Numbered from the stretch's first letter, positions 9,435 to 18,286 are shown. The stretch is DNA of 64,000 nt from an uncultured Carboxylicivirga sp. (GCF_963668385.1 NZ_OY764327.1:5180501-5244500), one strand, 5' to 3'. Numbers and translations: made by a program. The notes: generated from the sequence alone by a model not told the origin.

Positions 9435-10472
9435 TCAAGACTGTTTTCGAAGTATTTTAATAATTCGATTGTAATTTACTTCTGATAGATTCCAGTTATA
9501 ACCACTAAAGTTTACTGTATTGGTAAACTGAATCACCACAGCATCCATATCTTTATAATACCTGGCAATGGTTTGATAACCGGGCATCAATCCGGTGTGA
9601 TCGTATCGATAAATAGAAGTATAAATTTCTTGCTCTTTGGCATTTTTAAACACCGACCCATCGTTTAATGCTCGTATAAAAATTCCCAAATCGTGAGCTG
9701 TTGCCAGCATAGCGCCATTATCGTCGGTTTTTAAGTCGTATTGATAACCAACATAATATCCACTCATCACATCATCTAAATTCACATTTTTTATGGAACC
9801 ATAAGTGTTGTGAAGATTCAATGGCTCTAAAATATTTTTGGTGATGTACTGAAATCGGCTTACGCCCGACACCTTTTCGATTAACATCGACAGTAGCAAG
9901 TAATTGGTATTGCAATATTCGTAACGGGTATTGGGTTCGAAATTGGCAGGTAAATCAAGAATCAAATCCAAACGTTCGCTTTCGCTTTGTTTTGGATGAG
10001 CCCAGTAATTATTGATATCGGTAAAATTTGGAATTCCGCTACGATGTTGAACCATCATTCTCACGGTTATTCTATCTGCATTTTCTATTCGGCCATTTAA
10101 TTCAGGAAAGTAAAAAGCCAGCGTACTGTCTAAAGTTAGATGTCCGCTGTTCACGAGTTTGGCGATAGAAACAGCCGTATAAAGTTTACTAACACTCGCA
10201 ATTTTAAATAAGGAATGAGGATCGGCAGGAGTTTTGTTTTCCCGGTTTTTATATCCGGCAGCGTAAAAGCCCGGCTCCTTCCCAGCTTCATCAACATATA
10301 CAATTATACCATCGAAACCCATATCGGTAGCTGCATTAACCTGTTGCTGAATGGTATTGGGCAATGGTTTGATCCAAGCCGATACAATGGGCCAGGGCAC
10401 ATAGTAAAGTGAGATAAGTGTTACAACAGCCAATAAAATTCTAACAACCAGTTTACTTCTATTCTTCTTCAT
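9435..10472 (-). CDS. Class-C beta-lactamase-fold serine hydrolase
   Basis: 345 aa with an N-terminal membrane anchor (residues 10-30). Catalytic SxxK is S93-V-S-K96, the second motif YxN is Y186-C-N188, and a downstream HTG stands where the third motif is expected. Such proteins are D-aminopeptidase, esterase or DD-peptidase-like enzymes in the periplasm; true beta-lactamase activity is not implied. A close paralog with identical motif positions lies at 14060-15109, so a duplication has occurred. Confidence 0.9.
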   Translation of the reverse strand: MKKNRSKLVVRILLAVVTLISLYYVPWPIVSAWIKPLPNTIQQQVNAATDMGFDGIIVYVDEAGKEPGFYAAGYKNRENKTPADPHSLFKIASVSKLYTAVSIAKLVNSGHLTLDSTLAFYFPELNGRIENADRITVRMMVQHRSGIPNFTDINNYWAHPKQSESERLDLILDLPANFEPNTRYEYCNTNYLLLSMLIEKVSGVSRFQYITKNILEPLNLHNTYGSIKNVNLDDVMSGYYVGYQYDLKTDDNGAMLATAHDLGIFIRALNDGSVFKNAKEQEIYTSIYRYDHTGLMPGYQTIARYYKDMDAVVIQFTNTVNFSGYNWNLSEVNYNRIIKILRKQS

Positions 10473-10586
10473 TGTTTAAGGGTTATGGTTTTTACAAACA
10501 AGATGCAGCTTACACAAAGCTACTCTGCTATTTCAATGCAATAATACAATTTTACTTTGCTATAATAATTAATGCCTGTTAAAGAC

Positions 10587-11042
10587 TTATTTTTTGATGC
10601 TTCTCTCATATAAATCAATCCATTCTTTAGCTGACATTTTTGAGCAAAGCTCCCCAATTAACTCATAGGGTATTTCATCCATTTTTTTAAAACGGATACA
10701 GCTTTTTCCCATATCTAACTTACGCGATGTGTATTTCGGATATTCAGCAACGAACCATTCGTATAACTCTTTATCAGCATATATTCCACTGTGATAAAGG
10801 TTAATGGTATTCTTTTGTGAGGCAATACTCAAAAAGGGCAAAGGCAGTTCCGGGGCGCAATGATAACCATTGGGATAAATACGATGAGGGACATAGTAGC
10901 CGATCATGCCGTAATTGATGCCTTCTTCAAATCCTTCCGAAAGATTCTCTTTAATAACAGCCCGTAACTTCTGCAATACGCTTTTTCGATGTTCGGGTAC
11001 CTGACTAATATACTCCTCTGGTGTGCTGGCCTGGTATCTCAT
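10587..11042 (-). CDS. DUF1801 (YdhG-like) domain protein
   Basis: 151-aa cytoplasmic protein. The N-terminal TPEEYISQVPEHRKSVLQKLR and the conserved EGINYGMIGYYVP plus LYHSGIY stretches match DUF1801/YdhG proteins, which share a fold with frataxin. Function is unknown. Its start overlaps the stop of the upstream membrane protein by one base (TAATG), indicating translational coupling. Confidence 0.85.
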   Translation of the reverse strand: MRYQASTPEEYISQVPEHRKSVLQKLRAVIKENLSEGFEEGINYGMIGYYVPHRIYPNGYHCAPELPLPFLSIASQKNTINLYHSGIYADKELYEWFVAEYPKYTSRKLDMGKSCIRFKKMDEIPYELIGELCSKMSAKEWIDLYERSIKK

Positions 11043-11485
11043 TACTTCAACCAGTTTTTATTTTTAGAAAAAATGGAAAACCATATCAGAAAAGCCCCAA
11101 TAAGCACTACCAGAATGGGCATTAATGTAGCCTGAAGAAGACCATACACCGCTATGGATTGGGTGAAAAACACGTTATGAATCATTTGCGGAACAACAAC
11201 CAAAAAAGAAATAATGAATAAGAACACAGCCGCTTTCTTTCGTGCCACCATTGCAATTGATCCTAATAAACCACCCAACACAGCTATGGCAAAAAGGATA
11301 GTGGTCCATAAAGGATACTCTCCATACAAGGCTCTTTCGTTTTCGGGTAGTTTAGCCAAGGCTTCATCGGAAATAAATGCATGCATAAAAAACGATACTA
11401 CCCCCATAATATTCCATAACAGTAATAATACTGCTAAAATCCAAAACCAAACCGGAGCTTTTTTTTGTGTTATTGCTGATTCCAT
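11042..11485 (-). CDS. Small four-helix membrane protein
   Basis: 147 aa with four hydrophobic helices (about residues 13-35, 60-80, 87-104 and 115-138) and a basic C-terminus. It resembles sugar-transporter-like small membrane proteins often found beside DUF1801 genes, but I do not recognise a specific family. It shares one base with the DUF1801 gene downstream, so the two are an operon. Confidence 0.75.
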   Translation of the reverse strand: MESAITQKKAPVWFWILAVLLLLWNIMGVVSFFMHAFISDEALAKLPENERALYGEYPLWTTILFAIAVLGGLLGSIAMVARKKAAVFLFIISFLVVVPQMIHNVFFTQSIAVYGLLQATLMPILVVLIGAFLIWFSIFSKNKNWLK

Positions 11486-11614
11486 AATCGATGTATTTAA
11501 CTGTTATATACAGATTTGTTACAGAAGGCTAACAGATTTAAGATATGGAATGTTGCAGATAGGTTGACATTATTTCACCAGATATAACTTGACTTTCAAA
11601 TTAAAGAACACCTT

Positions 11615-11664
11615 CATTTCTTATCTCAAGTCAATGAAACCAGAATACACCTTTGGTAATTTTG
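11615..11664 (+). promoter_or_regulatory. Promoter with shared upstream element, copy 1
   Basis: A 24-bp element at 11615-11638 with core CAAGTCAATGAA is followed 18 bp later by TAATTTTG (11657-11664), a match to the Bacteroidota -7 box TAnnTTTG. The oxidoreductase gene begins 24 bp further on. The same element (22 of 24 identical) recurs at 13087-13110 with identical spacing, which argues for a real upstream control site. The regulator is unknown; the nearest candidate is the Crp/Fnr gene at 15619. Confidence 0.6.
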
Positions 11665-11688
11665 ATACCATCATTAAAATGAAAAATA

Positions 11689-12621
11689 ATGAAAGCAATT
11701 AAATGTTTAAAATACGGTGATGCTGAAAATCTGGTATTGACAGAAGTAAAAAAGCCAACTCCCAAAAACAATGAAGTGCTAATTAAGATAAAAGCTACTT
11801 CAGTAACTACCAGCGATGTTCTTATACGTGGATTAAAAGCATCCCCTCTTGCCCGATTTATGGTACAAATTATATTCGGCTTTAATAAACCAAGAAATCC
11901 AATTTTAGGAATGGTTACCTCAGGTGTTATAGAAAGTATAGGAAAAGATGTCACCACATTTAAAATTGGTGATGAAGTATTTGCCTATGGCTCTGTTTCA
12001 CCAGCCAAACGCCATTTTGGTTCTTATGCCGAATATATTTGCCTGCCCGAAGATTGGAATATTGCCCTTAAACCAACAAATAAAAGTTTTGAGGAAGCAG
12101 CAGCTATTCCGTACGGCGGTTTACTTGCTTCGCATTTATTAAAAAAGACAAGCATAAACAGCGGCGACAAAGTTTTAATTTATGGAGCGTCAGGAAGTAT
12201 TGGCACCATGGCAATACAATTGGCAAAGCTTGCCGGGGCCCATGTTACGAGTGTTTGCAGTAGTCGAAACTTTGAATTAGTAAAGTCTTTAGGTAGTGAT
12301 GAGATAATCGATTACACTGCAAAAAATGCTGCTTCGAAACTGAAATCCTATAAATATGTAATCGATGCTGTTGGAAATTCTAAATCCTCAGAATTGAAAA
12401 AGAAAAGCAAGAAATCACTTACACAAAATGGTAAATACATTTCCATTGATCAAGGAACTCCTTTAACTCCCAAAGATGCTTTTCTTAATTTAAAAACGTT
12501 AGCTGAACAAGAGAAGATTAAGCCTGTTATTGATAGCATATATCCTTTAGAAGAAATGACCGAAGCACATAAATATGTGGAGAGAGGCCACAAAAGAGGT
12601 AATGTGATAATTACCATATAA
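11689..12621 (+). CDS. Zinc-independent MDR quinone oxidoreductase/alcohol dehydrogenase
   Basis: 310-aa NAD(P)-dependent medium-chain reductase. The GroES-like N-terminal domain is followed by a Rossmann domain with the nucleotide loop YGASGSIGTMAIQLAKLAGA. Catalytic zinc Cys residues are missing, as in quinone oxidoreductases and reticulon-4-interacting-like enzymes. The likely reaction is NADPH-dependent reduction of quinones or enones in the cytoplasm. It is first in a plus-strand cluster after a promoter-like site. Confidence 0.9.
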   Translation: MKAIKCLKYGDAENLVLTEVKKPTPKNNEVLIKIKATSVTTSDVLIRGLKASPLARFMVQIIFGFNKPRNPILGMVTSGVIESIGKDVTTFKIGDEVFAYGSVSPAKRHFGSYAEYICLPEDWNIALKPTNKSFEEAAAIPYGGLLASHLLKKTSINSGDKVLIYGASGSIGTMAIQLAKLAGAHVTSVCSSRNFELVKSLGSDEIIDYTAKNAASKLKSYKYVIDAVGNSKSSELKKKSKKSLTQNGKYISIDQGTPLTPKDAFLNLKTLAEQEKIKPVIDSIYPLEEMTEAHKYVERGHKRGNVIITI

Positions 12622-12643
12622 AATTGAGTCACAAACCTAAAAT

Positions 12644-13096
12644 ATGAATTTATCTGAGTACGTAGAAAAACGAAATGGTGTGCCTCTGGGGGCCAGTGAT
12701 TCCCTTCGAAATATGCTATATCGATCGTTAGGTGCAGAAACGTTTGCGAAATTTTGGCAATACTGGAATCCCATATGGGGATATTACCTGGGGAAGTATA
12801 TTTTCAAACCTCTTAAACAGATCCTTCCCTCCTCATTATCGCTAATAATAACTTTTATTGCATGCGGATTTATTCACGATCTGGCGGTGATGTTACTAAA
12901 ATGGAAATTTAGTCTGCTCCTGACTCAATGGTTTCTATTCATGGCACTTTGTGTAATTATAGGAGAATATGCAAAAATTAATTATTCAAAATTATCATGG
13001 ATGGTGCGGGCATTAATTCATACACTAGTCATTTCAGCTTGTTTCTTCATTGCTTATCAATTAAATAAATTAATATTCATGGTTTTCATTTCTTAA
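12644..13096 (+). CDS. Small membrane protein resembling MBOAT C-terminal part
   Basis: 150 aa with three to four membrane helices. The stretch WNPIWGYYLGKYIFKPL and the later CGFIHDL resemble the region of MBOAT acyltransferases around the conserved His, but at a third of the usual length. Similar short acyltransferase-like proteins occur in Bacteroidota. It follows the oxidoreductase by 22 bp. Whether it is an enzyme on its own is unclear. Confidence 0.65.
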   Translation: MNLSEYVEKRNGVPLGASDSLRNMLYRSLGAETFAKFWQYWNPIWGYYLGKYIFKPLKQILPSSLSLIITFIACGFIHDLAVMLLKWKFSLLLTQWFLFMALCVIIGEYAKINYSKLSWMVRALIHTLVISACFFIAYQLNKLIFMVFIS

Positions 13097-13136
13097 CCCA
13101 AGTCAATGAAGTTGGAATTCTCTATAACCAATTTTG
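13087..13136 (+). promoter_or_regulatory. Promoter with shared upstream element, copy 2
   Basis: Second copy of the 24-bp element (13087-13110, core CAAGTCAATGAA), overlapping the last codons of the preceding gene. After exactly 18 bp comes CAATTTTG (13129-13136), one mismatch from TAnnTTTG. The CPBP protease gene starts 37 bp later. Sharing sequence and spacing with the site at 11615 suggests that both transcripts answer to the same factor. Confidence 0.55.
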
Positions 13137-13173
13137 CCTAAGTAAGCTTCTAAAAAGAAACAAACAATAAAAC

Positions 13174-14031
13174 ATGACACTTGAAACTCTATCAGAACGT
13201 AAAGAAGCCTGGAAAACAATTATAATTTTCCTTGCCATTGTCACGGTATTAAGTTCGCTTTTTCATTATGCAATAGTGAATTTGTACCCTTCACGGATAT
13301 ACATTGGAGCTTTGATGTGGTGTCCGGCCATAGCTGCAATAATTACACTAAAACTAAAGAAACGAGCTATTTCATCCCTAAACTGGAATTGGGGGAATTG
13401 GAAATATATCCGACTCTCTTATTTTGTTCCAGCCTTGTATGGTATCATCACTTATCTGTTTATCTGGATTTTTGGATTTGGAAGTTTAGCAAATAAGGAA
13501 GCAATTACAGACTGGGCAAAGGAACTTGGTTTAATTGGAATAGGAACATTAAACACAACATCGATCATAATCATAGCCATTATCTTATTAGGAACTGTTG
13601 AAGTAATCAGATCAGCGGCAACAACTTTAGGTGAAGAAATTGGATGGCGGGGATTTTTTATTTATGAATTAAGAAAAGTACTTTCTTTTACTGGTGTTTC
13701 TGTTTTCAGTGGGGTTATTTGGGCTACCTGGCACTGGCCGATAATTGTGTATTATGGCGAAAATGTAATCCTGGAATTAGCTTCGTTTTATGTGGTGATT
13801 ATATCCATGTCGTTTATGATGACCTACTACACTTTTAAATCCAATAGTTTATGGCCGGCTGTACTATTTCATGCCGTAAGCAATGTGTATATTCAAAAAA
13901 TACTGCCTGAATTAACTATTAAAAGCGAAGGAACTGAATATTGGTTGGGCGAAAACGGAGTTATGTTTGCAATAGTGACTTCTGTTTTAGGCATTTACTT
14001 TTGGCGAAAAGCACTAAAAGAAAAATTGTAA
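13174..14031 (+). CDS. CPBP-family intramembrane metalloprotease
   Basis: 285 aa with about seven or eight membrane segments. Abi/CPBP motif 1 is E154-E155-x3-R159 (GEEIGWRGFF), motif 2 is the His of ATWHWPI (H187), and motif 3 is FHAVSN. These residues form the metal site of Rce1-like glutamic or metallo proteases. Substrates are unknown; relatives process peptides or act in bacteriocin self-immunity. It is first in an operon with a serine hydrolase and a thioredoxin. Confidence 0.92.
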   Translation: MTLETLSERKEAWKTIIIFLAIVTVLSSLFHYAIVNLYPSRIYIGALMWCPAIAAIITLKLKKRAISSLNWNWGNWKYIRLSYFVPALYGIITYLFIWIFGFGSLANKEAITDWAKELGLIGIGTLNTTSIIIIAIILLGTVEVIRSAATTLGEEIGWRGFFIYELRKVLSFTGVSVFSGVIWATWHWPIIVYYGENVILELASFYVVIISMSFMMTYYTFKSNSLWPAVLFHAVSNVYIQKILPELTIKSEGTEYWLGENGVMFAIVTSVLGIYFWRKALKEKL

Positions 14032-14059
14032 AGATCACTTTTGATTAAAGTATTGAATT

Positions 14060-15109
14060 ATGACAAAGAAAAATATAAAACGAATTCTGAGAATAGCTTT
14101 TATAGTTGCATCAATATCCTCCTTATTTTTTGTTCCATGGTTATTGGTAAAGGCTTGGATACTTCCCCTGCCTGATACTGTTCAGGAGCAGTTAGACGAA
14201 GCCATTGATCATGGCTTTGATGGAATGATTGTTTATATAGACCAGGCCGGACAGCCACCTCAATATTTTGCTTCCGGCTGGCATAATCGCGAATCCCAGA
14301 TACTTGCCAATCCACATGCATTATTTAAGATTGCCAGCATTAGTAAGCTATATGATGCGGTGGCTGTCACCAAATTAGTAAGTGACGGACGGCTTTCGCT
14401 GGACAAAACCATAGCTGATTATTTACCGGAACTGGTGGGAAGAATTGCTTATGCTGAAGAAATTACCTTACGGCTGATGATACAGCATAGAAGTGGCATC
14501 CCCAATTTTACTGACTCTCCTAATTTTTGGGCAAACCCAACCCAAACCTATGAAGAAAGTCTGGCATTGATACTGGATCAGCCGGCCAACTTCGAACCTG
14601 GCGAAGACTACGAATATTGTAATACCAATTATCTTTTAATTAATAAGATAATGGATGATGCATTAGGTTATAGCAACTTTCAATTCATTCAGGAAGAAAT
14701 ACTGAAACCGTTAAACCTTAACCAGACCTTCGGTTCGCTCAATGAAGTTGATCTGGAGGATGTAATGAGTGGCTATCATGTTGGGCACCCCTTTGATTTA
14801 AAGGCTGACGAACATGGCATGTTAGCAACTGCTGAAGACGTGGGCACTTTTGTGCGGGCATTAAATGAAGCCAGCCTGCCCGGTAGGCAGGGATCATTGT
14901 TTGCACCGGGGGAACAGGAAATATATTCTTCTGTTTATAAGTATGAACATGCAGGTTGGGTTCCGGGATACCAAAGTTTTGCAAAATACCACAAAGATAT
15001 TGATGCTGTAATTGTTGAGTTTTATAGTACAACTGATCCTAAATTATACAATTGGAACTTATCTGAAATCATCAACAATAGAATTGTTAAAATTCTGAAG
15101 AAGCAATAA
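14060..15109 (+). CDS. Class-C beta-lactamase-fold serine hydrolase (paralog)
   Basis: 349 aa, a clear duplicate of the gene at 9435-10472. It has an N-terminal anchor helix, S93-I-S-K96 as SxxK, Y186-C-N188 as YxN, and HAG near the C-terminus. Relative to the paralog there is a short insertion with a GRQG motif near residue 277. It is probably a periplasmic D-amino-acid amidase or esterase-type enzyme. It lies 28 bp after the CPBP gene, so is likely co-transcribed. Confidence 0.9.
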   Translation: MTKKNIKRILRIAFIVASISSLFFVPWLLVKAWILPLPDTVQEQLDEAIDHGFDGMIVYIDQAGQPPQYFASGWHNRESQILANPHALFKIASISKLYDAVAVTKLVSDGRLSLDKTIADYLPELVGRIAYAEEITLRLMIQHRSGIPNFTDSPNFWANPTQTYEESLALILDQPANFEPGEDYEYCNTNYLLINKIMDDALGYSNFQFIQEEILKPLNLNQTFGSLNEVDLEDVMSGYHVGHPFDLKADEHGMLATAEDVGTFVRALNEASLPGRQGSLFAPGEQEIYSSVYKYEHAGWVPGYQSFAKYHKDIDAVIVEFYSTTDPKLYNWNLSEIINNRIVKILKKQ

Positions 15110-15124
15110 AGATTAATCTACACA

Positions 15125-15616
15125 ATGAAAAGACACTCGAATCCATCAAACAACTCTTCCAAGAGTAAAAAAACGAAGTCGCATCCATTCTGGCGATGGT
15201 TCTGGCTTTCTTTCCTTGTGCTTTCTCTGACTTATGCAGGATATTCATTTTATGTACCTTCCAATGACGTGAACTGGGCTGATAATATGGAATCGGCCAG
15301 GAGGCTATCCAACGATTCCGGCAAAAACATGCTACTCTTTTTTACCGGCGAGTGGTGCGTACCTTGCCGCATTATGAAGCGAGAAGTTTTTGCGGATAAG
15401 GAAGTGATGAAAGCCATCAACTCACAAATTATACCGGTAATGATTAATGTTGATGCCCCCAATGCAAAAGAGCTTGTTAAACTCTATAAAGTTGGTGGAA
15501 CACCTGTAACCATTTTTAGTGATCCTGAAGGAAATGTAATTGATTACGCTGTTGGAAAGATTGGGAAAACAAAATTCCTGGAAATGCTTAAAAATTTGGA
15601 TGCAACGGCATCATAA
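15125..15616 (+). CDS. Membrane-anchored thioredoxin-fold protein
   Basis: 163 aa. A basic N-terminus and one membrane helix (residues 22-43) place the thioredoxin domain in the periplasm. The active site is C78-V-P-C81 in FFTGEWCVPCRIM, and the cis-Pro loop is GGTPVTI. It is likely a thiol reductant of the DUF255/thioredoxin_7 type. It is 15 bp from the hydrolase gene and ends 2 bp before the convergent Crp/Fnr gene. Confidence 0.9.
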   Translation: MKRHSNPSNNSSKSKKTKSHPFWRWFWLSFLVLSLTYAGYSFYVPSNDVNWADNMESARRLSNDSGKNMLLFFTGEWCVPCRIMKREVFADKEVMKAINSQIIPVMINVDAPNAKELVKLYKVGGTPVTIFSDPEGNVIDYAVGKIGKTKFLEMLKNLDATAS

Positions 15617-15618
15617 TA

Positions 15619-16200
15619 TTAGTCCAATGCCGAGGCAATACGTCTTCTTATTCTACTTAGTGATTCGGGCGTTACGCCAATATAACTTGCCAGATGATAT
15701 TGAGGTATTCGCTGAAATAAGTCGGGCCTCGATTTCATGAGTTTCAAGTAACGTTGCTCTGGCGAATCGGTATAATAAGAGGTCAATGCTTCTTTTTGTT
15801 CGGCAAAGGCAGCTTCCATTATGGTTCTGGAAATTGTTTCAAACCGGGGAAAGCGCTTGAAAAGGGCCTGCCCTTGCTGCTCATCTCCTTCCACCACCAA
15901 GGTATTTTCTGCACAAATCCAATTGTGCTTTGATGCATTTTGTGGGGTAAAGCTGTTTAATGAAATAGCCCATTGTTCTTCGGTAAAGAAATTAGTCGTT
16001 TTTTCTTCTCCATCAGTAAGAATATATTCTCTGACACAACCTTCCAGAATAAAATAGGTTTTGGTTGAGATCTGACCTTCTTCAATCAGGAAGTCACCCT
16101 TCTTGAATTTCTTCGTTTGCATACTTTCAGCAATGGCGTCCGCCTCTTCTTTTGAAAGTGGTGATATTCTTGAAAAATAGTCTACTAATTTATTTTGCAT
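15619..16200 (-). CDS. Crp/Fnr-family transcriptional regulator
   Basis: 193 aa. The N-terminal cyclic-nucleotide-binding beta-roll (GDFLIEEGQISTKTYFILEG) lacks an Fnr-type Cys cluster. The C-terminal helix-turn-helix is QYHLASYIGVTPESLSRIRRRI. This short Bacteroidota subtype usually controls neighbouring genes; here the convergent thioredoxin/CPBP operon is the nearest. The ligand is unknown. Confidence 0.92.
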   Translation of the reverse strand: MQNKLVDYFSRISPLSKEEADAIAESMQTKKFKKGDFLIEEGQISTKTYFILEGCVREYILTDGEEKTTNFFTEEQWAISLNSFTPQNASKHNWICAENTLVVEGDEQQGQALFKRFPRFETISRTIMEAAFAEQKEALTSYYTDSPEQRYLKLMKSRPDLFQRIPQYHLASYIGVTPESLSRIRRRIASALD

Positions 16201-16276
16201 AGAAATACGATTTACTCCTTATTCTATTATAGAACTATTATTTATAAAGAAAGTTCCATTGCCAAGCCAAATCTGC

Positions 16277-16330
16277 GACTTCAATTGATATACAAAGTAG
16301 TCTCTGACTATTATTCCTACTTACATTACT
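16277..16330. repeat. 54-bp direct repeat, copy A (copy B 16790-16843)
   Basis: The segment starting GACTTCAATTGATATACAAA is repeated almost unchanged at 16790-16843, differing at a handful of positions. A shorter, more diverged relative starting AACTTCGATTGAGATATC lies at about 18360. The two good copies bracket the hairpin cluster and the large inverted repeat, as expected for duplicated ends of a small mobile unit. Confidence 0.7.
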
Positions 16331-16347
16331 ATGCCATTGTTTACATG

Positions 16348-16547
16348 CAACTCCGCTGGAGTTGTACCCAAGAGACGTCTTTTTTAATATTCTATAGACA
16401 TGCAACTTCTCTGAAGTTGATAACTACCACAAGAGGCATTGCGGAAGGAAATAAAAAAGCCATTCAACCCTCTTCTGGGTTGGTAATTTATTATTTTGAC
16501 ACCACGGGTTTCACCCGCGGCTATTATTGTTTATGTCCTTCAGACAT
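16348..16547. repeat. Array of five short stem-loops
   Basis: Successive hairpins are: CAACTCC-GCT-GGAGTTG (16348-16364), CAACTTC-TCT-GAAGTTG (16403-16419), CAACCC-6 nt-GGGTTG (16465-16482), CCaCGGGT-TTC-ACCCGcGG (16502-16520) and ATGTC-5 nt-GACAT (16533-16547). Stems vary in sequence but pairing is kept, so compensatory change is visible. This resembles REP-like palindrome families spread through Bacteroidota intergenic DNA. Confidence 0.7.
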
Positions 16548-16641
16548 ACTTATAAACTGAATACATAAATTACAACTAAAGAGGTTATCACACTAATCAT
16601 TGAAAACCATAAAGCTGACCTATTGCAGGTGCGGTGGGTGT

Positions 16642-16726
16642 CCACGAATGGCGCGGGCTTTTGGAAATAGGGCCCTGGTTCGGGGCGGACTGTGGGTAAG
16701 CTATTTCAAAAAGGCAGCATTCGTGG
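16642..16726. repeat. Nested long inverted repeat
   Basis: CCACGAATG (16642-16650) pairs perfectly with CATTCGTGG (16718-16726). Inside it TTTTGGAAATAG (16659-16670) pairs with CTATTTCAAAAA (16701-16712) with one mismatch, leaving a ~30-nt GC-rich loop. The structure is locally much more GC-rich than its surroundings. It may be a miniature mobile element or a structured RNA. Confidence 0.6.
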
Positions 16727-16743
16727 TGAATTTTCTTTGTCAC

Positions 16744-16770
16744 CTTTCTTTGTTTGGCAGACAAAGAAAG
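16744..16770. repeat. Perfect 10-bp stem-loop
   Basis: CTTTCTTTGT and ACAAAGAAAG form a perfect 10-bp stem around a 7-nt loop. No T-run follows on the plus strand, so a simple terminator is not supported. It stands 17 bp after the long inverted repeat and may belong to the same unit. Confidence 0.65.
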
Positions 16771-16942
16771 TGGGTTAAGCAAAGTCTTTGACTTCGATTG
16801 ATATACAAAGTAGTCTCTGACTATTATTCCTGCTTATATTGCTTTATTTAGTAGTTACAAACTTCGCCGAGCGTTATTTTTGTGACTACGGTGAGTAAAG
16901 GGGAAGGCAAAACAATTAAAACGTTGATGTATAGCATCGTCT

Positions 16943-16963
16943 CCTTCTCCTGACAGGAGAAGG
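16943..16963. repeat. GC-rich 8-bp hairpin
   Basis: CCTTCTCC-TGACA-GGAGAAGG is a perfect 8-bp stem with a 5-nt loop. It resembles BoxC/REP-like palindromes that are common between Bacteroidota genes. No function can be assigned. Confidence 0.6.
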
Positions 16964-17263
16964 CCGATATGAGGTGTTTAATACGAAACATTGGACCTAA
17001 AAAAAAGGAATAGTAAAAAGATTCTTTTTTACCTACTTTTTATCTTCAGCTACAGAATGTTACCTATCGGAGTTAGTTTGCCGTTAGAGCAAGAAGTTGT
17101 GGCTATAACTATAATTGCAATAATTAATTTGTTCATATTCATAAATTATCTCCTTTTGTTTGTAACGGGTTTGTTGATGCCTCTCTACCACCTTGGCTAA
17201 AAAAAAGTAACTCGTGTTGCACTTGCGTCAAGCCTAGCTTTATTTTCAGCATATTGGTCGCTA

Positions 17264-18286
17264 TTATTGGTTCAAATCTGCTCTCTCTAAAATTAATCTG
17301 GCTATTTCTTTATAGTTCTCAACTCCAATAATTCTACTATAAACTTTTTCTCCATCACTATTGGTATCTCCGTTATCTATTAGAATAGTTCCAACATTCT
17401 TTCCGGATTCATAAAATGCTTGTCTATATATAACCTCTTTAATTGAGTTGTATCTAATTACATTCATCTCGCTTTGAAATAATACCGAAATCTTTGTAAT
17501 ATGGATGCCAGACGAATCAATCATATAATTGATCTTATCATGTATCAATCTATAGTGGAATAACATATAAAGTCCACATATAATCATTATTGCTCCAACT
17601 GTATGTATGTCATTTAAATCAAATGGATAATTAAAAAACAATCCGAAACCAATAAGAAAAAAGGAGAAATAGCTGTTTCTTAAAACAAATGTTAGTCTGT
17701 CGGGTCGTAGTTTTATTATTTCATCTGTGTTTTTTAATCGCCCCATCTGTAAAGAGCTAATTTCATTTTTATTCATTCTGTCTTTTTGCTGTCGAATAAA
17801 TTGAAATACTCCCATCAACATCAGAATACCACTTAATATGGGAATAACTACATTAGACTGAAAATCATTGCAACGATTAAATTGCTCGAATTTAATAATC
17901 TTACCAACTTTGGGTGACGAAGCATCACAAATGCCATATGTTTTGTACTTTTTTCCTTTCCATGGAAAGGTAATTGATGAATTGTCTTTTTTGGCGTAAA
18001 ATGAAATCTGGTCACCAGCTCTGAGTTGTTTAACATCCGCAGCAATTCTATCATTATAAGAACAGCTTGAAAACTCGTAAAAATTATCATATCCCTTTAC
18101 CCAGACTCCTATATAATCTTCACTTTCATCATGAACTCCTTCTTTAGGATCTTCTGAAAGTACTCCATCAATAAAATCAGTGTTCTCAGGAGAATAGGAT
18201 TCAGGATTGCGCGTTATAAGAATCATTGCTATTCCTAAAATAATCAGAAATAAAGAGTCTCCATAATCTTTTACTATTGCTTTCAT
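17264..18286 (-). CDS. Membrane protein with two soluble domains, unknown function
   Basis: 340 aa. A first membrane helix near the N-terminus is followed by an extracytoplasmic beta-rich domain (residues ~45-135; GDQISFYAKK, PWKGKKYKTYG). A helix at ~145-165, two more at ~203-245, and a C-terminal PH-like domain (SGIHITKISVLFQSEMNVIRY) complete it. The layout resembles bacterial PH-domain membrane proteins, but I do not recognise a named family. It is the first of three minus-strand genes separated by long structured spacers. Confidence 0.65.
   Translation of the reverse strand: MKAIVKDYGDSLFLIILGIAMILITRNPESYSPENTDFIDGVLSEDPKEGVHDESEDYIGVWVKGYDNFYEFSSCSYNDRIAADVKQLRAGDQISFYAKKDNSSITFPWKGKKYKTYGICDASSPKVGKIIKFEQFNRCNDFQSNVVIPILSGILMLMGVFQFIRQQKDRMNKNEISSLQMGRLKNTDEIIKLRPDRLTFVLRNSYFSFFLIGFGLFFNYPFDLNDIHTVGAIMIICGLYMLFHYRLIHDKINYMIDSSGIHITKISVLFQSEMNVIRYNSIKEVIYRQAFYESGKNVGTILIDNGDTNSDGEKVYSRIIGVENYKEIARLILERADLNQ

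Larger units (their letters stand above)
16201..17263. other. 1-kb hairpin- and repeat-rich region without a convincing gene
   Basis: No open frame here has coding support. Short frames at 16600-16791 and 16991-17200 (TTG start) overlap palindromes and have no recognisable domains. The region instead holds five consecutive short hairpins, a ~85-bp inverted repeat, a perfect 10-bp hairpin, a 54-bp direct repeat pair and an 8-bp GC-rich hairpin, each listed below. It separates core-like genes from the accessory stretch that follows. Confidence 0.7.

Noticed and set aside
16600-16791. 63-aa open frame in the hairpin region
   Set aside because: It runs through the long inverted repeat and the 10-bp hairpin, and no domain is recognisable. 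Best explained as repeat DNA.
16991-17200. 69-aa hydrophobic frame with TTG start
   Set aside because: Weak start, no family, and AT-rich sequence easily gives hydrophobic frames. Not supported as a gene.
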